64,000 nt of DNA. Source: Andreprevotia sp. IGB-42 (lineage in GTDB: Bacteria; Pseudomonadota; Gammaproteobacteria; Burkholderiales; Chitinibacteraceae). The stretch is from contig NZ_WXTX01000002.1 of the NCBI RefSeq assembly GCF_009848685.1, forward strand, positions 392,580 to 456,579, given 5' to 3'. This document shows positions 1-8,557 of this stretch, piece after piece (position 1 is the first letter of the stretch; the number at the start of each line of letters is the position of its first letter). A model generated the notes under the pieces. It saw only the letters and a program-made list of their open reading frames with translations. It had not been told where the DNA came from and did not search any database. The position numbers and the translations under genes are program-made.

Positions 1-2095
1 TGCCCTTGGGCGACACTGGGTAGCTACCACTAGTTACAACGGTTTAATCGAATTATGGGATGCCGAGAGTTGTGAATCTGGCCCTACCTTAGGTCGGCAC
101 GGGAATATGGTGAGTTCGTGTGCGTTCGCCCCATTTGTCGATTCAGAGGGGTACTTGTGGCTGGCTACCGCCGGATATGATGGAACAATCAAGCTATGGG
201 ATGTTACGAATGGCGCAGCAGGGTCTGAACTATATAAGCATGATGGCCCAGCAACAGTTTGCGCCTTCGCATCTATAGCCAATGCGGATGAAAAATTATT
301 GTTAGCAACTGCGGGCCATGACGACGCAATCAGGTTATGGGATGTAACTAATAACGAGCCAAGTATGTTGCTGCGCGGTCACCAAGGTGCGGTGAACAGC
401 TGTTGCTTTGCACCAGCTACGGCCAATCATCGCTGGTTAGCAAGCTGTGGCGAGGATGGCACGGTTAGGCTATGGGACACTACAAATGGCACCGCCGGTC
501 CTGTGTTTCACGGACATGTAGGGAATGTGACGGACTGCAGCTTTGCTCCTGCTCTAGATTCGAATGGTCAGTTATGGTTAGCCAGTGCAGGCGAGGATGG
601 AACACTTCGCCTATGGGATGTAACAAGTGGCACTGCTGGCCCCACCATATGGGAAGGAAATGGAAAGCCAGTTCGTGCATGCGCCTTTGCACCGACCAAG
701 GAATGGCCACTTAGGCTGGCCAGTACAGGCCTTGACAATAAAATCAGGATTTGGAATATATCCACTGGTGCAATGAAATTGAGCATGCCGGGTTATAATA
801 ATTGGGCACAAAAAATCGCTTGGGCTCCAGCAACGAACGCTAACGGGCAGCTTTGGTTGGCAGCATCAGGCATGAATGGCCGCTTAACATTTTGGGATGC
901 AAATAGCGGAACCCTTGGTCCAGAGGTTGAACGCCAACTCGGGATAGATACCTGCGCTATTTCACCAGTAATAGATGCAGCAGGGCACAGATGGTTATGC
1001 AGTACAGATAGGGGCGGATTGATAAGACTATGGGAAGAAGAGCGTGGCGTGGCGGGACCAATGTTGGCGAAGCATCGCCCTTGGGGATGTTGCGCATTTG
1101 CATCGACATTGGATGCAAATGGTCAGTGGTGGGTTGCCGGTTCGGGATTCGATGGCACAATCGAATTGTGGGACATACAAAACGGTGTCCCTGGTCCAGA
1201 ACTACGTGGGCATGAAGACTGGATTCGCGCATGCACCTTCGCCCCAACAATGGATTCAGCAGGTCGGTTATGGTTGGCCAGTTCGGATGAGGGTGGCTCG
1301 GTCCGGCTATGGGACGTCAGCAGTGGCGCCAGTGGGCCGATATTGCCAAAGCAAACAGAAACCGTTAGCGCCTGCGCCATTGCCCCAAAAACAGATGCGA
1401 CTGGAAGACTATGGCTGGCTACCGCAAGTAGCACGGGCACGGTAAAGCTGTGGGATATAGAAAATGGCAAAGCTGGACTAGTAATTGAAGGAAACAATTA
1501 TTGGGTGAGGAACTGTTCCTTTGCGCCTGCCGAGGATGCAGACGGAAAATGGTGGCTAGCCTGCACGGATATAAGTGGCACGACCAAACTATGGGATATC
1601 GTGACAGGTGCAGTTGGTATAACACTGCAAGGATACGGAGGCGGTTCCTCTTTCTGCACTTTTGCGCCAGCAGCGGATGCAAATGGGCGACTATGGTTAG
1701 CCAATGCATGCGTTGATGGCACTATTCAGCTTTGGGATGCGGTAACTGGTGCTCCTGGGGTAGTTTTGCGCGGACACGAAGGCTCAGTGAATGCATGCGT
1801 TTTTTCACCAGCACTTCGAATAGGGGATCAGCCTTGGCTACTTAGCGCTGGCGATGACGGCACATTACGTCGCTGGAATCTAGATAGTGGAGAATGTTTA
1901 CTTGTTACCGCTTTATGCGACGCATATAAAAATGGTGATACCGATGGGTATGTCGTTTGGCAGCCTGCAAGCAATAAAGTCATTGCGATGCATGGAGATG
2001 CTTGGCGACATCTAGCTTGGTTGCAGCCGCAGCCACATACGCTACCTAAGCGACTGCCACTGGAAACATTCGGTGCAGTACCCATCGGGTCCTGA
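1..2095 (+). CDS. WD40-repeat protein, C-terminal part (5' end outside window)
   Basis: The reading frame is open from base 2, so the gene begins before the window. What is visible is almost entirely WD40 beta-propeller. I count 14 blades ending in LWD or variants (LWDVTNG, LWDIQNG, IWNISTG, FWDANSG, RWNLDSG), about 48 residues apart, enough for two seven-bladed propellers. Most blades carry the same CAFAP-type strand and a trailing G-x-x-G. After the last blade comes a short tail with GYVVW, AWRHLAW and LPLETFG. From memory, similar tails end bacterial STAND/NACHT-WD40 proteins, so a large upstream NTPase part is plausible but unseen. The gene is near 50 percent G+C, clearly lower than the genes to its right, which suggests acquired DNA. 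The partner or ligand is unknown. Confidence 0.85.
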   Translation, partial: ALGRHWVATTSYNGLIELWDAESCESGPTLGRHGNMVSSCAFAPFVDSEGYLWLATAGYDGTIKLWDVTNGAAGSELYKHDGPATVCAFASIANADEKLLLATAGHDDAIRLWDVTNNEPSMLLRGHQGAVNSCCFAPATANHRWLASCGEDGTVRLWDTTNGTAGPVFHGHVGNVTDCSFAPALDSNGQLWLASAGEDGTLRLWDVTSGTAGPTIWEGNGKPVRACAFAPTKEWPLRLASTGLDNKIRIWNISTGAMKLSMPGYNNWAQKIAWAPATNANGQLWLAASGMNGRLTFWDANSGTLGPEVERQLGIDTCAISPVIDAAGHRWLCSTDRGGLIRLWEEERGVAGPMLAKHRPWGCCAFASTLDANGQWWVAGSGFDGTIELWDIQNGVPGPELRGHEDWIRACTFAPTMDSAGRLWLASSDEGGSVRLWDVSSGASGPILPKQTETVSACAIAPKTDATGRLWLATASSTGTVKLWDIENGKAGLVIEGNNYWVRNCSFAPAEDADGKWWLACTDISGTTKLWDIVTGAVGITLQGYGGGSSFCTFAPAADANGRLWLANACVDGTIQLWDAVTGAPGVVLRGHEGSVNACVFSPALRIGDQPWLLSAGDDGTLRRWNLDSGECLLVTALCDAYKNGDTDGYVVWQPASNKVIAMHGDAWRHLAWLQPQPHTLPKRLPLETFGAVPIGS

Positions 2096-2184
2096 TACAT
2101 CTGCAGCTGCAAAGATAGCCAGCCAAGGTTTCGCATAATCGCGTTGCGGCTTCGAATATCAATCGCTCTATTCGATTCCGCCCC

Positions 2185-3051
2185 CTAAAACGAAGCCCGC
2201 AACGCCGTAGGCGTCAACCCGAACCTCGCCCGGAACGCATCAGTAAACCGCGAAGGCGACTGATAGCCACACGCCTCCGCAATGCGCTGGATGGCTGCCC
2301 CGCCATGCATCACCATGCCCAGCGCCCGGTCCATGCGGGCGGCGTTGAGGATGTCGCTGAAAGATGTTTCTTCCGCAGCCAGCCGGCGGCGCAAGGTGGC
2401 TTCGCTGGCGTTCAGCTGCTTGGCGACGGCATCGATGCGCCAATCCTGCGCCGGATCGCTGGCGACGATCCACGATACGCGCTCGCGCCAGCTGCCGGGT
2501 TTGGCCAGCAGCAGCTCGCGCGCCACGCCCTGGCGGGCTAGGGCCAGCCAGAGGGCTTCCCAGCGGTGCTCGATCATCGCGTGATCGAGCTTGGATACGC
2601 TGGGCAGCATGATCTGCTCCACGTAGTCGCCCAATGCCTTGCGGCTGCCGTCGTTCGGGCTGAATACCGGTTCGTTGTTGATGTGCGCGGGCAGCAGATC
2701 GGCATAGCGGGACTGGAAGCGCTGCATCAGGTTGTTGTCGCCACAGATCACCAGCGCGGCAAAGTAGCCGCGCTCTGCATCCGGTACATTGGTAAAGGTC
2801 AACTCGCTGCCGGCCGGGATGGCGATCCAGTCACCGGCGCGGCACACATGCTCGGCGCCACGGAACACCAGGCGTTTTTCACCGGCCAGCACGGCCATCA
2901 GGCAGGGGATAAAATAGGGGGTGCGCTGGATGCGCACCTGCTGGTGAAAGCGGAACAAGGCAGCGCCGCCAGAGAACGCGCGCTCGCTCAGGTGATCGGT
3001 TTTCAGCAGTTGATCTAGCAGGGTGGTGTGCATGGCAGTGCAGCGGTGCAT
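2185..3051 (-). CDS. AraC-family transcriptional regulator
   Basis: A 288-residue protein. The N-terminal two thirds resembles an AraC-type cupin sensor (FIPCLMAVLAGEKRLVFRG, then AGDWIAIPAGSELTF). The last ~90 residues form a double helix-turn-helix with the typical end IAEACGYQSPSRFTDAFRARFG. An alternative ATG at 3033 removes six residues; neither start has a clear Shine-Dalgarno sequence. It is divergent from the Sel1-repeat gene on its right, and their 5' ends are about 50 bases apart. The effector is unknown. It follows the AT-richer WD40 gene but has normal high G+C, so the compositional boundary lies near 2.1 kb. Confidence 0.88.
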   Translation of the reverse strand: MHRCTAMHTTLLDQLLKTDHLSERAFSGGAALFRFHQQVRIQRTPYFIPCLMAVLAGEKRLVFRGAEHVCRAGDWIAIPAGSELTFTNVPDAERGYFAALVICGDNNLMQRFQSRYADLLPAHINNEPVFSPNDGSRKALGDYVEQIMLPSVSKLDHAMIEHRWEALWLALARQGVARELLLAKPGSWRERVSWIVASDPAQDWRIDAVAKQLNASEATLRRRLAAEETSFSDILNAARMDRALGMVMHGGAAIQRIAEACGYQSPSRFTDAFRARFGLTPTALRASF

Positions 3052-3104
3052 TGTGGATGCGCAAAGACTACACGGCTCGGCCGCAAGGCCAAAGCGAGGC
3101 GGCC

Positions 3105-3746
3105 ATGCGTTTGCTGCATACCGGCGTTACCCTGGCCTGCGTACTGGCGCTGGGCGTTGCGCCGCGCGCGCATGCGGCCGGTGCGTGGCAGGCGTATGAA
3201 GCGGGCAATTACCCGCGTGCTGCCGAGCTGTACCGGCTGGAGGCCGTCAATGGGGATCGGCTGGCGGCCTTCAACTACGCAATGATGCTGCGGCACGGCC
3301 AGGGCATCACGGCCAATCCGGGCGAGGCGCGCCGCTGGCTGGCGCTGGCCGCCACCGCCGGCCTGGCGCAGGCACAGTATGCGATGGGGCTGTTGTTCGA
3401 GAACGGCGATGGCGTTGCCCGTTCGCAACCCACCGCCACCTGGTGGTTCCAGCACGCGGCGCGGCAGGGCCACCGCGATGCGCAGGTCAGCCTGGCCACG
3501 CAGTACTTCCTGGGGCGCGGTGCGCCACATGATCTGCTGCTGGCGGCACGCTGGTACCGCGAGGCCGCGCAGAATGGCGATGTGGGCGCGCAGTACATCA
3601 TTGCCACCCTATATGAACAGGGCCAGGGTGCCCCACGGAACCTGGCGCTGGCGCGATACTGGTATGCGGCAGCGGCCTTGCAGGGTGATCCGGCCGCCAA
3701 GATACGCGGGCAGGCGCTGGGCAAGCAGCTGGATCAGCCGCAATGA
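3105..3746 (+). CDS. Secreted Sel1-repeat (TPR-like) protein
   Basis: A 213-residue protein with a signal peptide (MRLLHTGVTLACVLALG, cleavage near AHAAG) and about four Sel1-type repeats of 36 residues, each with A-x-x-x-Y or A-x-x-W and G-x-G features (AQYAMGLLFENGDGV; AQVSLATQYFLGRGA; AQYIIATLYEQGQGA). Such repeats form alpha-solenoids that bind other proteins, so a periplasmic scaffold or adaptor role is likely. I chose the ATG at 3105 because it starts the signal peptide and follows a GAGG box at 3096-3099. An in-frame upstream start at 3051 would bury the signal. Divergent from the AraC gene. Confidence 0.8.
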   Translation: MRLLHTGVTLACVLALGVAPRAHAAGAWQAYEAGNYPRAAELYRLEAVNGDRLAAFNYAMMLRHGQGITANPGEARRWLALAATAGLAQAQYAMGLLFENGDGVARSQPTATWWFQHAARQGHRDAQVSLATQYFLGRGAPHDLLLAARWYREAAQNGDVGAQYIIATLYEQGQGAPRNLALARYWYAAAALQGDPAAKIRGQALGKQLDQPQ

Positions 3747-3775
3747 ATATCCCCAGTAGCGCACCAGCTTAAACG

Positions 3776-3801
3776 CCCGGCACGCTGCGGGTAGTGCCGG
3801 G
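3776..3801 (+). terminator. Possible hairpin after the Sel1 gene
   Basis: CCCGGCAC (3776-3783) pairs with GTGCCGGG (3794-3801) around a 10-base loop, about 30 bases after the Sel1 stop codon. No T-run follows, so intrinsic termination is doubtful. It lies between convergent genes. Confidence 0.3.
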
Positions 3802-3922
3802 AAAGACGCTGGAAGCCCCACAGGCCCCCGCACGCCCTTAGCAGGCTGGCTGATCAGTCACCCTGCGGCTTGCCACCATCCGCAGCACCCCACTGGCCTG
3901 CAGCAGGTGAATCAACAACGGC

Positions 3923-5230
3923 TCAGTAAATCGCCCGCCGCCGCAGCGTCAACGCGTGCGCCACATCCCGTGCCAGCGGGGCGATTTCGTCCATGTCCAG
4001 GTTGCCGATACTGATGCGGATGGCGGGTGCGCTCTGCAGCCGGAACGGGTGGCCGGCCTGCACCGCCCAGCCTTTGGATGCCAGGCTTTGCACCGCTTCG
4101 ATTTCATCGTGCACCGGCAGCCACAGATGCAGGCCCTCGCCCTTGTCTACCAGCTCGATGCCATGGCTGGCCAGGCCGGCCAGCAGCGCGTTGCGCCGCC
4201 CGGCATAGGATTGGCGCACCGCCTGGATGCCATTCTCGTCCAGCAGCTTCTGCCACGCCTGCGCCACGATGCGCTGCAGCAGGATGCTGACCCAGCGTGG
4301 CCCCAGTGCATGGCGACGGCGCATCGCCTTCAGCACCGGGCCGTTGCCGGATGCGAATGCCACGCGCAGATCCGGCCCGAGGAATTTGCTCACCGACAGC
4401 ACGTATACCCATTCGGTGGAAAAAATCTGCAATGGCGGTGGTGCGGCGGCGCTCAGCGGCCCCCAGTGGTCATCGATGATCAGCAGGCAATCGGTGGATC
4501 TGGCCAGCACATGCTGCCATGCCTGCCAGCGCTCCCGCGTGTAGCTCAGGCCGGTGGGGTTGTGCGCACGGGCGGTCAGCACCACCGCGGATGCATCCTG
4601 CAGCACGTCGGCCGGCGGGATCAGCGCGCCCTCGCCATCCAGCGCCAGCGGCACCGGCTTGAGGCGCATGCTGGTCAGCAGCACCAGCAGTGGCGGCCAG
4701 CATGGGTCTTCCACCAGCACGCTGGCGCCGGGGCGACATCGCTGCACCAGCGCGCGCTCGACGGCATCGAGCACGCCGGAAAACACCGCGATGGCGCCAT
4801 CGCTGCCGGCCGGCGCAAACAGCCATTGCCGCGCCAACGTGATCAGCGCCGGGTGATCTTCGCATGCATCGTAGCCGGATAGCCGCTCCCGGTCGGCCAG
4901 CCATGCCGGCTCCAGCCGCGGCAGCAGCCGGCCATCCACATTGCCCGACGCCAGATCGCGCAGGCCGGCGGGAATGGCCGCCTCTGCATTGATGCGATCG
5001 ACATCTTCGGCCACATGGGTGCCACGGCGGCCATCGGTCACCACGGTGCCCACATCGCGCAGCGTTTTGTATGCAGCGGCAACGGTGTTGGCGTTCACCC
5101 CCAGTGCCCCGGCCAGCGAGCGCACGGCAGGTAGCTGGTGGCCAGGCTTCCAGTGCTCGAAGCGGATCAGGCGGTCTATCGATGCGGCAATTTCCACCGC
5201 AGTCGTACCCTCAGGCATGAATGTACTCAT
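3923..5230 (-). CDS. MocR/PtsJ-type GntR regulator with PLP-binding aminotransferase domain
   Basis: A 435-residue protein. Residues 1-75 form a GntR winged helix (PAVRSLAGALGVNANTVAAA). Residues from about 90 to the end form a fold-type I aminotransferase-like domain with the PLP contacts in place: HNPTG (223-227), IIDDHW (251-256), the Schiff-base lysine K282 in SVSKFLG, and DLRV (287-290). MocR proteins use PLP, or PLP bound to an amine, as effector and control PLP synthesis or amine metabolism (PdxR, GabR, TauR, PtsJ). It is divergent from an operon that contains a pyridoxal kinase and a YggS-like PLP carrier, so PLP-responsive control of that operon is a strong inference. The start codon lies inside one copy of a long direct repeat (see separate entry). 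Confidence 0.88.
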   Translation of the reverse strand: MSTFMPEGTTAVEIAASIDRLIRFEHWKPGHQLPAVRSLAGALGVNANTVAAAYKTLRDVGTVVTDGRRGTHVAEDVDRINAEAAIPAGLRDLASGNVDGRLLPRLEPAWLADRERLSGYDACEDHPALITLARQWLFAPAGSDGAIAVFSGVLDAVERALVQRCRPGASVLVEDPCWPPLLVLLTSMRLKPVPLALDGEGALIPPADVLQDASAVVLTARAHNPTGLSYTRERWQAWQHVLARSTDCLLIIDDHWGPLSAAAPPPLQIFSTEWVYVLSVSKFLGPDLRVAFASGNGPVLKAMRRRHALGPRWVSILLQRIVAQAWQKLLDENGIQAVRQSYAGRRNALLAGLASHGIELVDKGEGLHLWLPVHDEIEAVQSLASKGWAVQAGHPFRLQSAPAIRISIGNLDMDEIAPLARDVAHALTLRRRAIY

Positions 5231-5263
5231 GCCAACATAATTTCATATTAATACATAAACGAG
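5220..5263. repeat. Direct repeat copy R1, candidate MocR operator
   Basis: Begins with AATGTACTCAT and covers the start codon of the MocR gene and about 35 bases upstream. A second, diverged copy lies at 5463-5508. Both share, in order, AATGTACTCAT, AAC, ATTT, AATACA and AAA. MocR regulators are known to bind direct repeats, so these are candidate operators. The function is inferred. Confidence 0.5.
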
Positions 5264-5436
5264 AAGTACCCGGATCAAAAAAGCCCTGCCTGTACAAAAT
5301 GTTCCTTCATGGTGCCATGCCCTGCTTTGGCGCACTAATCATTGTTTTTTATAGCATTTTCATCAAATTTTTTTGAAGAAATGCGCACCCGTGTGGGGCG
5401 TGCAGTGCTTTTTCGCACCCAAATGATGCGGAAAGG

Positions 5437-5467
5437 TTGACGACAGTTGCAAGCACTGCTTTAATGT
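5437..5467 (+). promoter_or_regulatory. Candidate promoter of the N-oxygenase operon
   Basis: TTGACG at 5437-5442 and TAATGT at 5462-5467 are separated by 19 bases; TTAATG at 5461 would give 18. The spacing is a little long and the -10 is weak. The -10 overlaps repeat copy R2, which fits control by the divergent MocR protein. The 434-base gap between the MocR gene and the oxygenase is AT-rich on its left side and holds no convincing gene. Confidence 0.35.
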
Positions 5468-5508
5468 ACTCATTCATAACGCAATTTGAACTAATACAAA
5501 AATGATTT
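5463..5508. repeat. Direct repeat copy R2, candidate MocR operator
   Basis: Starts with the same 11 bases, AATGTACTCAT (5463-5473), as R1 and keeps matching in blocks for about 45 bases. The copies start 243 bases apart. R2 lies about 160 bases upstream of the diiron oxygenase start and overlaps its candidate promoter. It could be an operator or the remnant of a duplicated gene start; I favour an operator. Confidence 0.5.
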
Positions 5509-5664
5509 GCCAGCAGTAACCGGTGCGGGGGCATGCATCGCTGGCAACGGTACGCCACCCTGCGCAAGCGGGCGGCGGCGGCCGGCGGCACCACCAAGCA
5601 ACTTGTAACTGCAATAACCGTGTTCTCTGTGTTTCAACCAACCCAACGAAACGAGGTAACGACC

Positions 5665-6648
5665 ATGGCAAGTTTCGAAGTTGTACGTGATGATTCAGTC
5701 GCCGCAATGCTCAAAAAACTCTCCTCGCTATGGCGCACGCGCGCCGCAGTGAATCAGGAGCTGCCCGAATACGCCGATCTGGCATTCGATCCGGCCAAGC
5801 AGGATTTCAGCGCCTCGCTGCTGCCGTTCAAGGATCACGAGGCGTGGCTGAGCGCGCCGGAGCACCTCAAGTCGAAGTGCCTGTCGTATGCATGGGGGAT
5901 CTACAACCTCAAGACCATCTATATCGAGTGCGATATCGTCACGCCGGCGTGCGAAGACCTGATCAAGACGCCGCCCTCGTTCTCGCGCAACCGGGAAATC
6001 ATCCAGGACGTGATTTCCGAGGCACTGCTGGACGAAGCGCTGCATACGCGCATGTCGGTCAGTGCATGCAACTACATCTACAGCATGCGTGGTATCCCGG
6101 CGCTGGATTTCGAGGACTTCAACCTAGTGAAGTGGCGCGATGCAGCGCTGGCCGAATGCTCGGCCGAGTGGGAGCGCAAGCTCACGCGCTTCGGCATTGC
6201 ATGCGCCAGCGAAACGCTGATCACCGATTACCTGAAAACCATGGCGGAAGACACCGCCATCCAGGCCATTTGCCATCAGGTCACCCGTACCCATGCCATT
6301 GATGAATGGAGCCATTCCAGCGTATTCAGCTTCGTGGCGGCCGATATCGTGCAGGGGCTGGGCCGTGCAGAGCGTGCCTACCTGCGCGAGACCATCCTCA
6401 AGACCGTGCAGCTGTTTGCCAACAACGAGCTGGGCGCATGGGAAAAAGCCTTCTCGCTGGTGGGGCTACCGCACTATCAGGACATCCTCAATGACGTGGG
6501 CGATACCAACGAGATCGGCGTCTACACCGGATCGGTGGAAGCCCTGATCGAACGCATCGGCCTGGCCGATACCCAGCATGTGGGCGTGGTGACATCGCTG
6601 CCTGCCACGGGTGAGCGCAAGCTGGAAACCGCGGAGATCATTCCATGA
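5665..6648 (+). CDS. AurF-type diiron N-oxygenase
   Basis: A 327-residue protein with the ligand pattern of the AurF/CmlI family, diiron enzymes that oxidise aryl or other amines to hydroxylamine or nitro products. E88 (IYIE), E124 and H127 (DEALH), E183 (ASE), and H210, E214, H217 (HAIDEWSH) match the order and nearly the exact spacing of AurF E101, E136, H139, E196, H223, E227, H230. I chose the ATG at 5665 because an ACGAGG box precedes it and the upstream in-frame part looks non-coding. The stop overlaps the next start (ATGA), which couples it to a reductase able to feed electrons. The substrate cannot be read from sequence. First gene of a seven-gene operon. Confidence 0.85.
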   Translation: MASFEVVRDDSVAAMLKKLSSLWRTRAAVNQELPEYADLAFDPAKQDFSASLLPFKDHEAWLSAPEHLKSKCLSYAWGIYNLKTIYIECDIVTPACEDLIKTPPSFSRNREIIQDVISEALLDEALHTRMSVSACNYIYSMRGIPALDFEDFNLVKWRDAALAECSAEWERKLTRFGIACASETLITDYLKTMAEDTAIQAICHQVTRTHAIDEWSHSSVFSFVAADIVQGLGRAERAYLRETILKTVQLFANNELGAWEKAFSLVGLPHYQDILNDVGDTNEIGVYTGSVEALIERIGLADTQHVGVVTSLPATGERKLETAEIIP

Positions 6649-7688
6649 CAGCCCTTGTCCATGCGCGCTGCGAACAGGCCTGGCCTGAAGCAGGCGGCGT
6701 GAAGGTGTTCACGCTGCGCGCCGGCGCCGAGCAATGGGGCCTGCAGCCCCCCGCCCCCGGCGGCCATATCGCCATCGAATACCCGGATATCCGCGGTATT
6801 GCCCAGCAGCGCTTCTATTCGGTAGTACGCAAGAGCGCGCCGGATCTGTTTGAAATTGCCGTCAAGCGCACCGGCAACCAGGGGGTATCGGACAGCCTGC
6901 ACGCCACGCTGACCGAAGGCGCCATCCTGCCGATCAGGTATGCATCCGGCCACATCACCGTGGCGGCCATTGCGCACCGGCAAAGCGTGCTGATGCTGGC
7001 CGGCGGCATCGGGCTGACCCTGCCGATCGCGCTGATCCGCGAGCTGGGCAAACTGGATGACGCCGGCCAGCCGGTGCCCAACGTCCATCTTTACCTGTGC
7101 AGCACCACCATCGGAGATGTGCCTTTCCTGCACGAGCTGCTGGCGCTGGACCTGCGCAGCAGCTGGTTCAAGGTACGCATTTTCGTCACGCGGGACGAAA
7201 TCAGCAGCCGGGCACCGCACTTCGTGCAGGGCCGCCCCACCGAGCAGGACTTGCGCGGCTTCGGCAGCCCCGATGCCGTGGTGATCTGCGGTGGCCACAG
7301 CTTTGCCAGCACGCTGCAGCAAACGGTGAAGCGCATCCACCCGGCGGCGGAGATCCTGGTGGAGTCATTCACGCCACCGGCCGCCAAGGCAGAGCCCATC
7401 GTACTGGACGGCAAGCTTGCTACCGGCGGGCGGCTGCTGATTCCCAGCCTGGACCGGGCCATCAGCGTGAACACGCACAAGAGCATCCTGGATCAGCTGG
7501 AAGAGAACCAGATTTCCATCAAGAGCCAGTGCCGCTCGGGCATATGCGGCAGTTGCCGCATCAAGATCCTGGCTGGCGGTTGCCGCCGTGAGATCGATTT
7601 TGCCCTCAGCGATGCGGACCGCAGCAGCGGCTACGCGCTGGCGTGCTGCACCTACCCGGCGCAGGAAGAACTGACCATTTCCCTATGA
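6645..7688 (+). CDS. Flavin/2Fe-2S oxidoreductase, electron donor to the diiron oxygenase
   Basis: A 347-residue class IA-type reductase, resembling phthalate dioxygenase reductase and VanB. The flavin domain has RFYS (56-59). The NAD(P)H domain has AGGIGL (119-124) and CGGHSF (215-220). The C-terminal plant-type ferredoxin domain has C296-x4-C301-x2-C304 and a final ligand at C334 or C335. Such proteins pass electrons from NAD(P)H to an oxygenase. It overlaps the AurF-type gene by ATGA, so the two almost certainly work together. CmlI and AurF themselves lack a dedicated reductase gene next door as far as I recall, so this pairing is helpful for biochemistry. Function by family is firm; the partner assignment is inferred from position. 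Confidence 0.86.
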   Translation: MTALVHARCEQAWPEAGGVKVFTLRAGAEQWGLQPPAPGGHIAIEYPDIRGIAQQRFYSVVRKSAPDLFEIAVKRTGNQGVSDSLHATLTEGAILPIRYASGHITVAAIAHRQSVLMLAGGIGLTLPIALIRELGKLDDAGQPVPNVHLYLCSTTIGDVPFLHELLALDLRSSWFKVRIFVTRDEISSRAPHFVQGRPTEQDLRGFGSPDAVVICGGHSFASTLQQTVKRIHPAAEILVESFTPPAAKAEPIVLDGKLATGGRLLIPSLDRAISVNTHKSILDQLEENQISIKSQCRSGICGSCRIKILAGGCRREIDFALSDADRSSGYALACCTYPAQEELTISL

Positions 7689-8542
7689 CCCTGCGCCAGC
7701 CGGCGCAAACAGCACGAGGCCGATCATTGAACGCACATGACCCGGAGCCGCCGCCCGCAGGCGCGGTGCCCACCTACCTGAAGGCAAGCTCGCAAGCCGA
7801 GCTTGCCCATAACCTGTCGGCCGTGCGCGCGCGCATTGCCGCAGCTTGTACACGGGCCGGCCGCAGTGCTGGCGCAGTGCGCTTGCTGCCGGTATCCAAG
7901 ACGGTGGATGAAGCACGCATACGCCTGGCGTATGCCGCCGGCTGCCGCGAGCTGGGTGAGAACAAGGTGCAGGAAGCAGACAGCAAGTGGGAAGCCATGG
8001 GCGATCTGCCCGACCTGCACTGGAGCGTGATCGGCCACCTGCAAACCAACAAGGCCAAGGTGGTAGCGCGCATTGCGCACGAGTTCCAGGCGCTGGACAG
8101 CCTGCGCGTGGCCGAGGCGCTGGAGCGGCGGCTGCAGGAGCTGGGGCGTGGGCTGGATGTGTTCGTGCAGGTGAATACCTCGGGCGAGGCCAGCAAATAC
8201 GGGCTGCCGCCGGAGGAAGCCAGCAGCTTCGTGCGCCAGTTGGCCGGCTTTCCGGCGCTGCGTGTGCACGGGCTGATGACGCTGGCGCTGCAATCGGACG
8301 ACCAAACCCGCGTGCGGCACTGCTTTGCGCTGCTGCGCGATCTGCGCGCGCAGATGCAGCAAGACCTGCCTGCCGGTGCGGGCATCAAGGAATTATCCAT
8401 GGGCATGTCGGGCGACTTTGAAATGGCCATCGAAGAAGGCGCCACTGTGGTACGGGTGGGCCAGGCCATTTTCGGCGCGCGCGCATTGCCGCATAGCCAT
8501 TACTGGCCCGGTGTGGCCGATACCCATCCCTCCCCAACCTGA
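7685..8542 (+). CDS. YggS/PLPBP-like PLP-binding protein
   Basis: A 285-residue protein of the alanine-racemase N-terminal fold (PLP homeostasis protein family). The PLP lysine is K72 in LLPVSKT; the family blocks LGENKVQEA, HLQTNKAK and SMGMSGDFEMAIEEGAT are all present. Family members bind PLP and buffer or deliver it and have no known catalytic turnover. Compared with the usual ~230 residues it has about 40 extra N-terminal residues, rich in P and A, of unknown purpose. I use the ATG at 7685, which overlaps the reductase stop (ATGA), instead of an earlier in-frame codon. Lying inside the N-oxygenase operon, it may be an operon-dedicated paralogue rather than the housekeeping copy, which is normally next to proC. 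Confidence 0.85.
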   Translation: MTLRQPAQTARGRSLNAHDPEPPPAGAVPTYLKASSQAELAHNLSAVRARIAAACTRAGRSAGAVRLLPVSKTVDEARIRLAYAAGCRELGENKVQEADSKWEAMGDLPDLHWSVIGHLQTNKAKVVARIAHEFQALDSLRVAEALERRLQELGRGLDVFVQVNTSGEASKYGLPPEEASSFVRQLAGFPALRVHGLMTLALQSDDQTRVRHCFALLRDLRAQMQQDLPAGAGIKELSMGMSGDFEMAIEEGATVVRVGQAIFGARALPHSHYWPGVADTHPSPT

Positions 8543-8557
8543 ACAGGAGCAATCAGC

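Noticed and set aside
3776..3801. Firm call of a terminator after the Sel1 gene
   Set aside because: 8-bp stem with 10-base loop lacks any T-run; kept only as a low-confidence hairpin.
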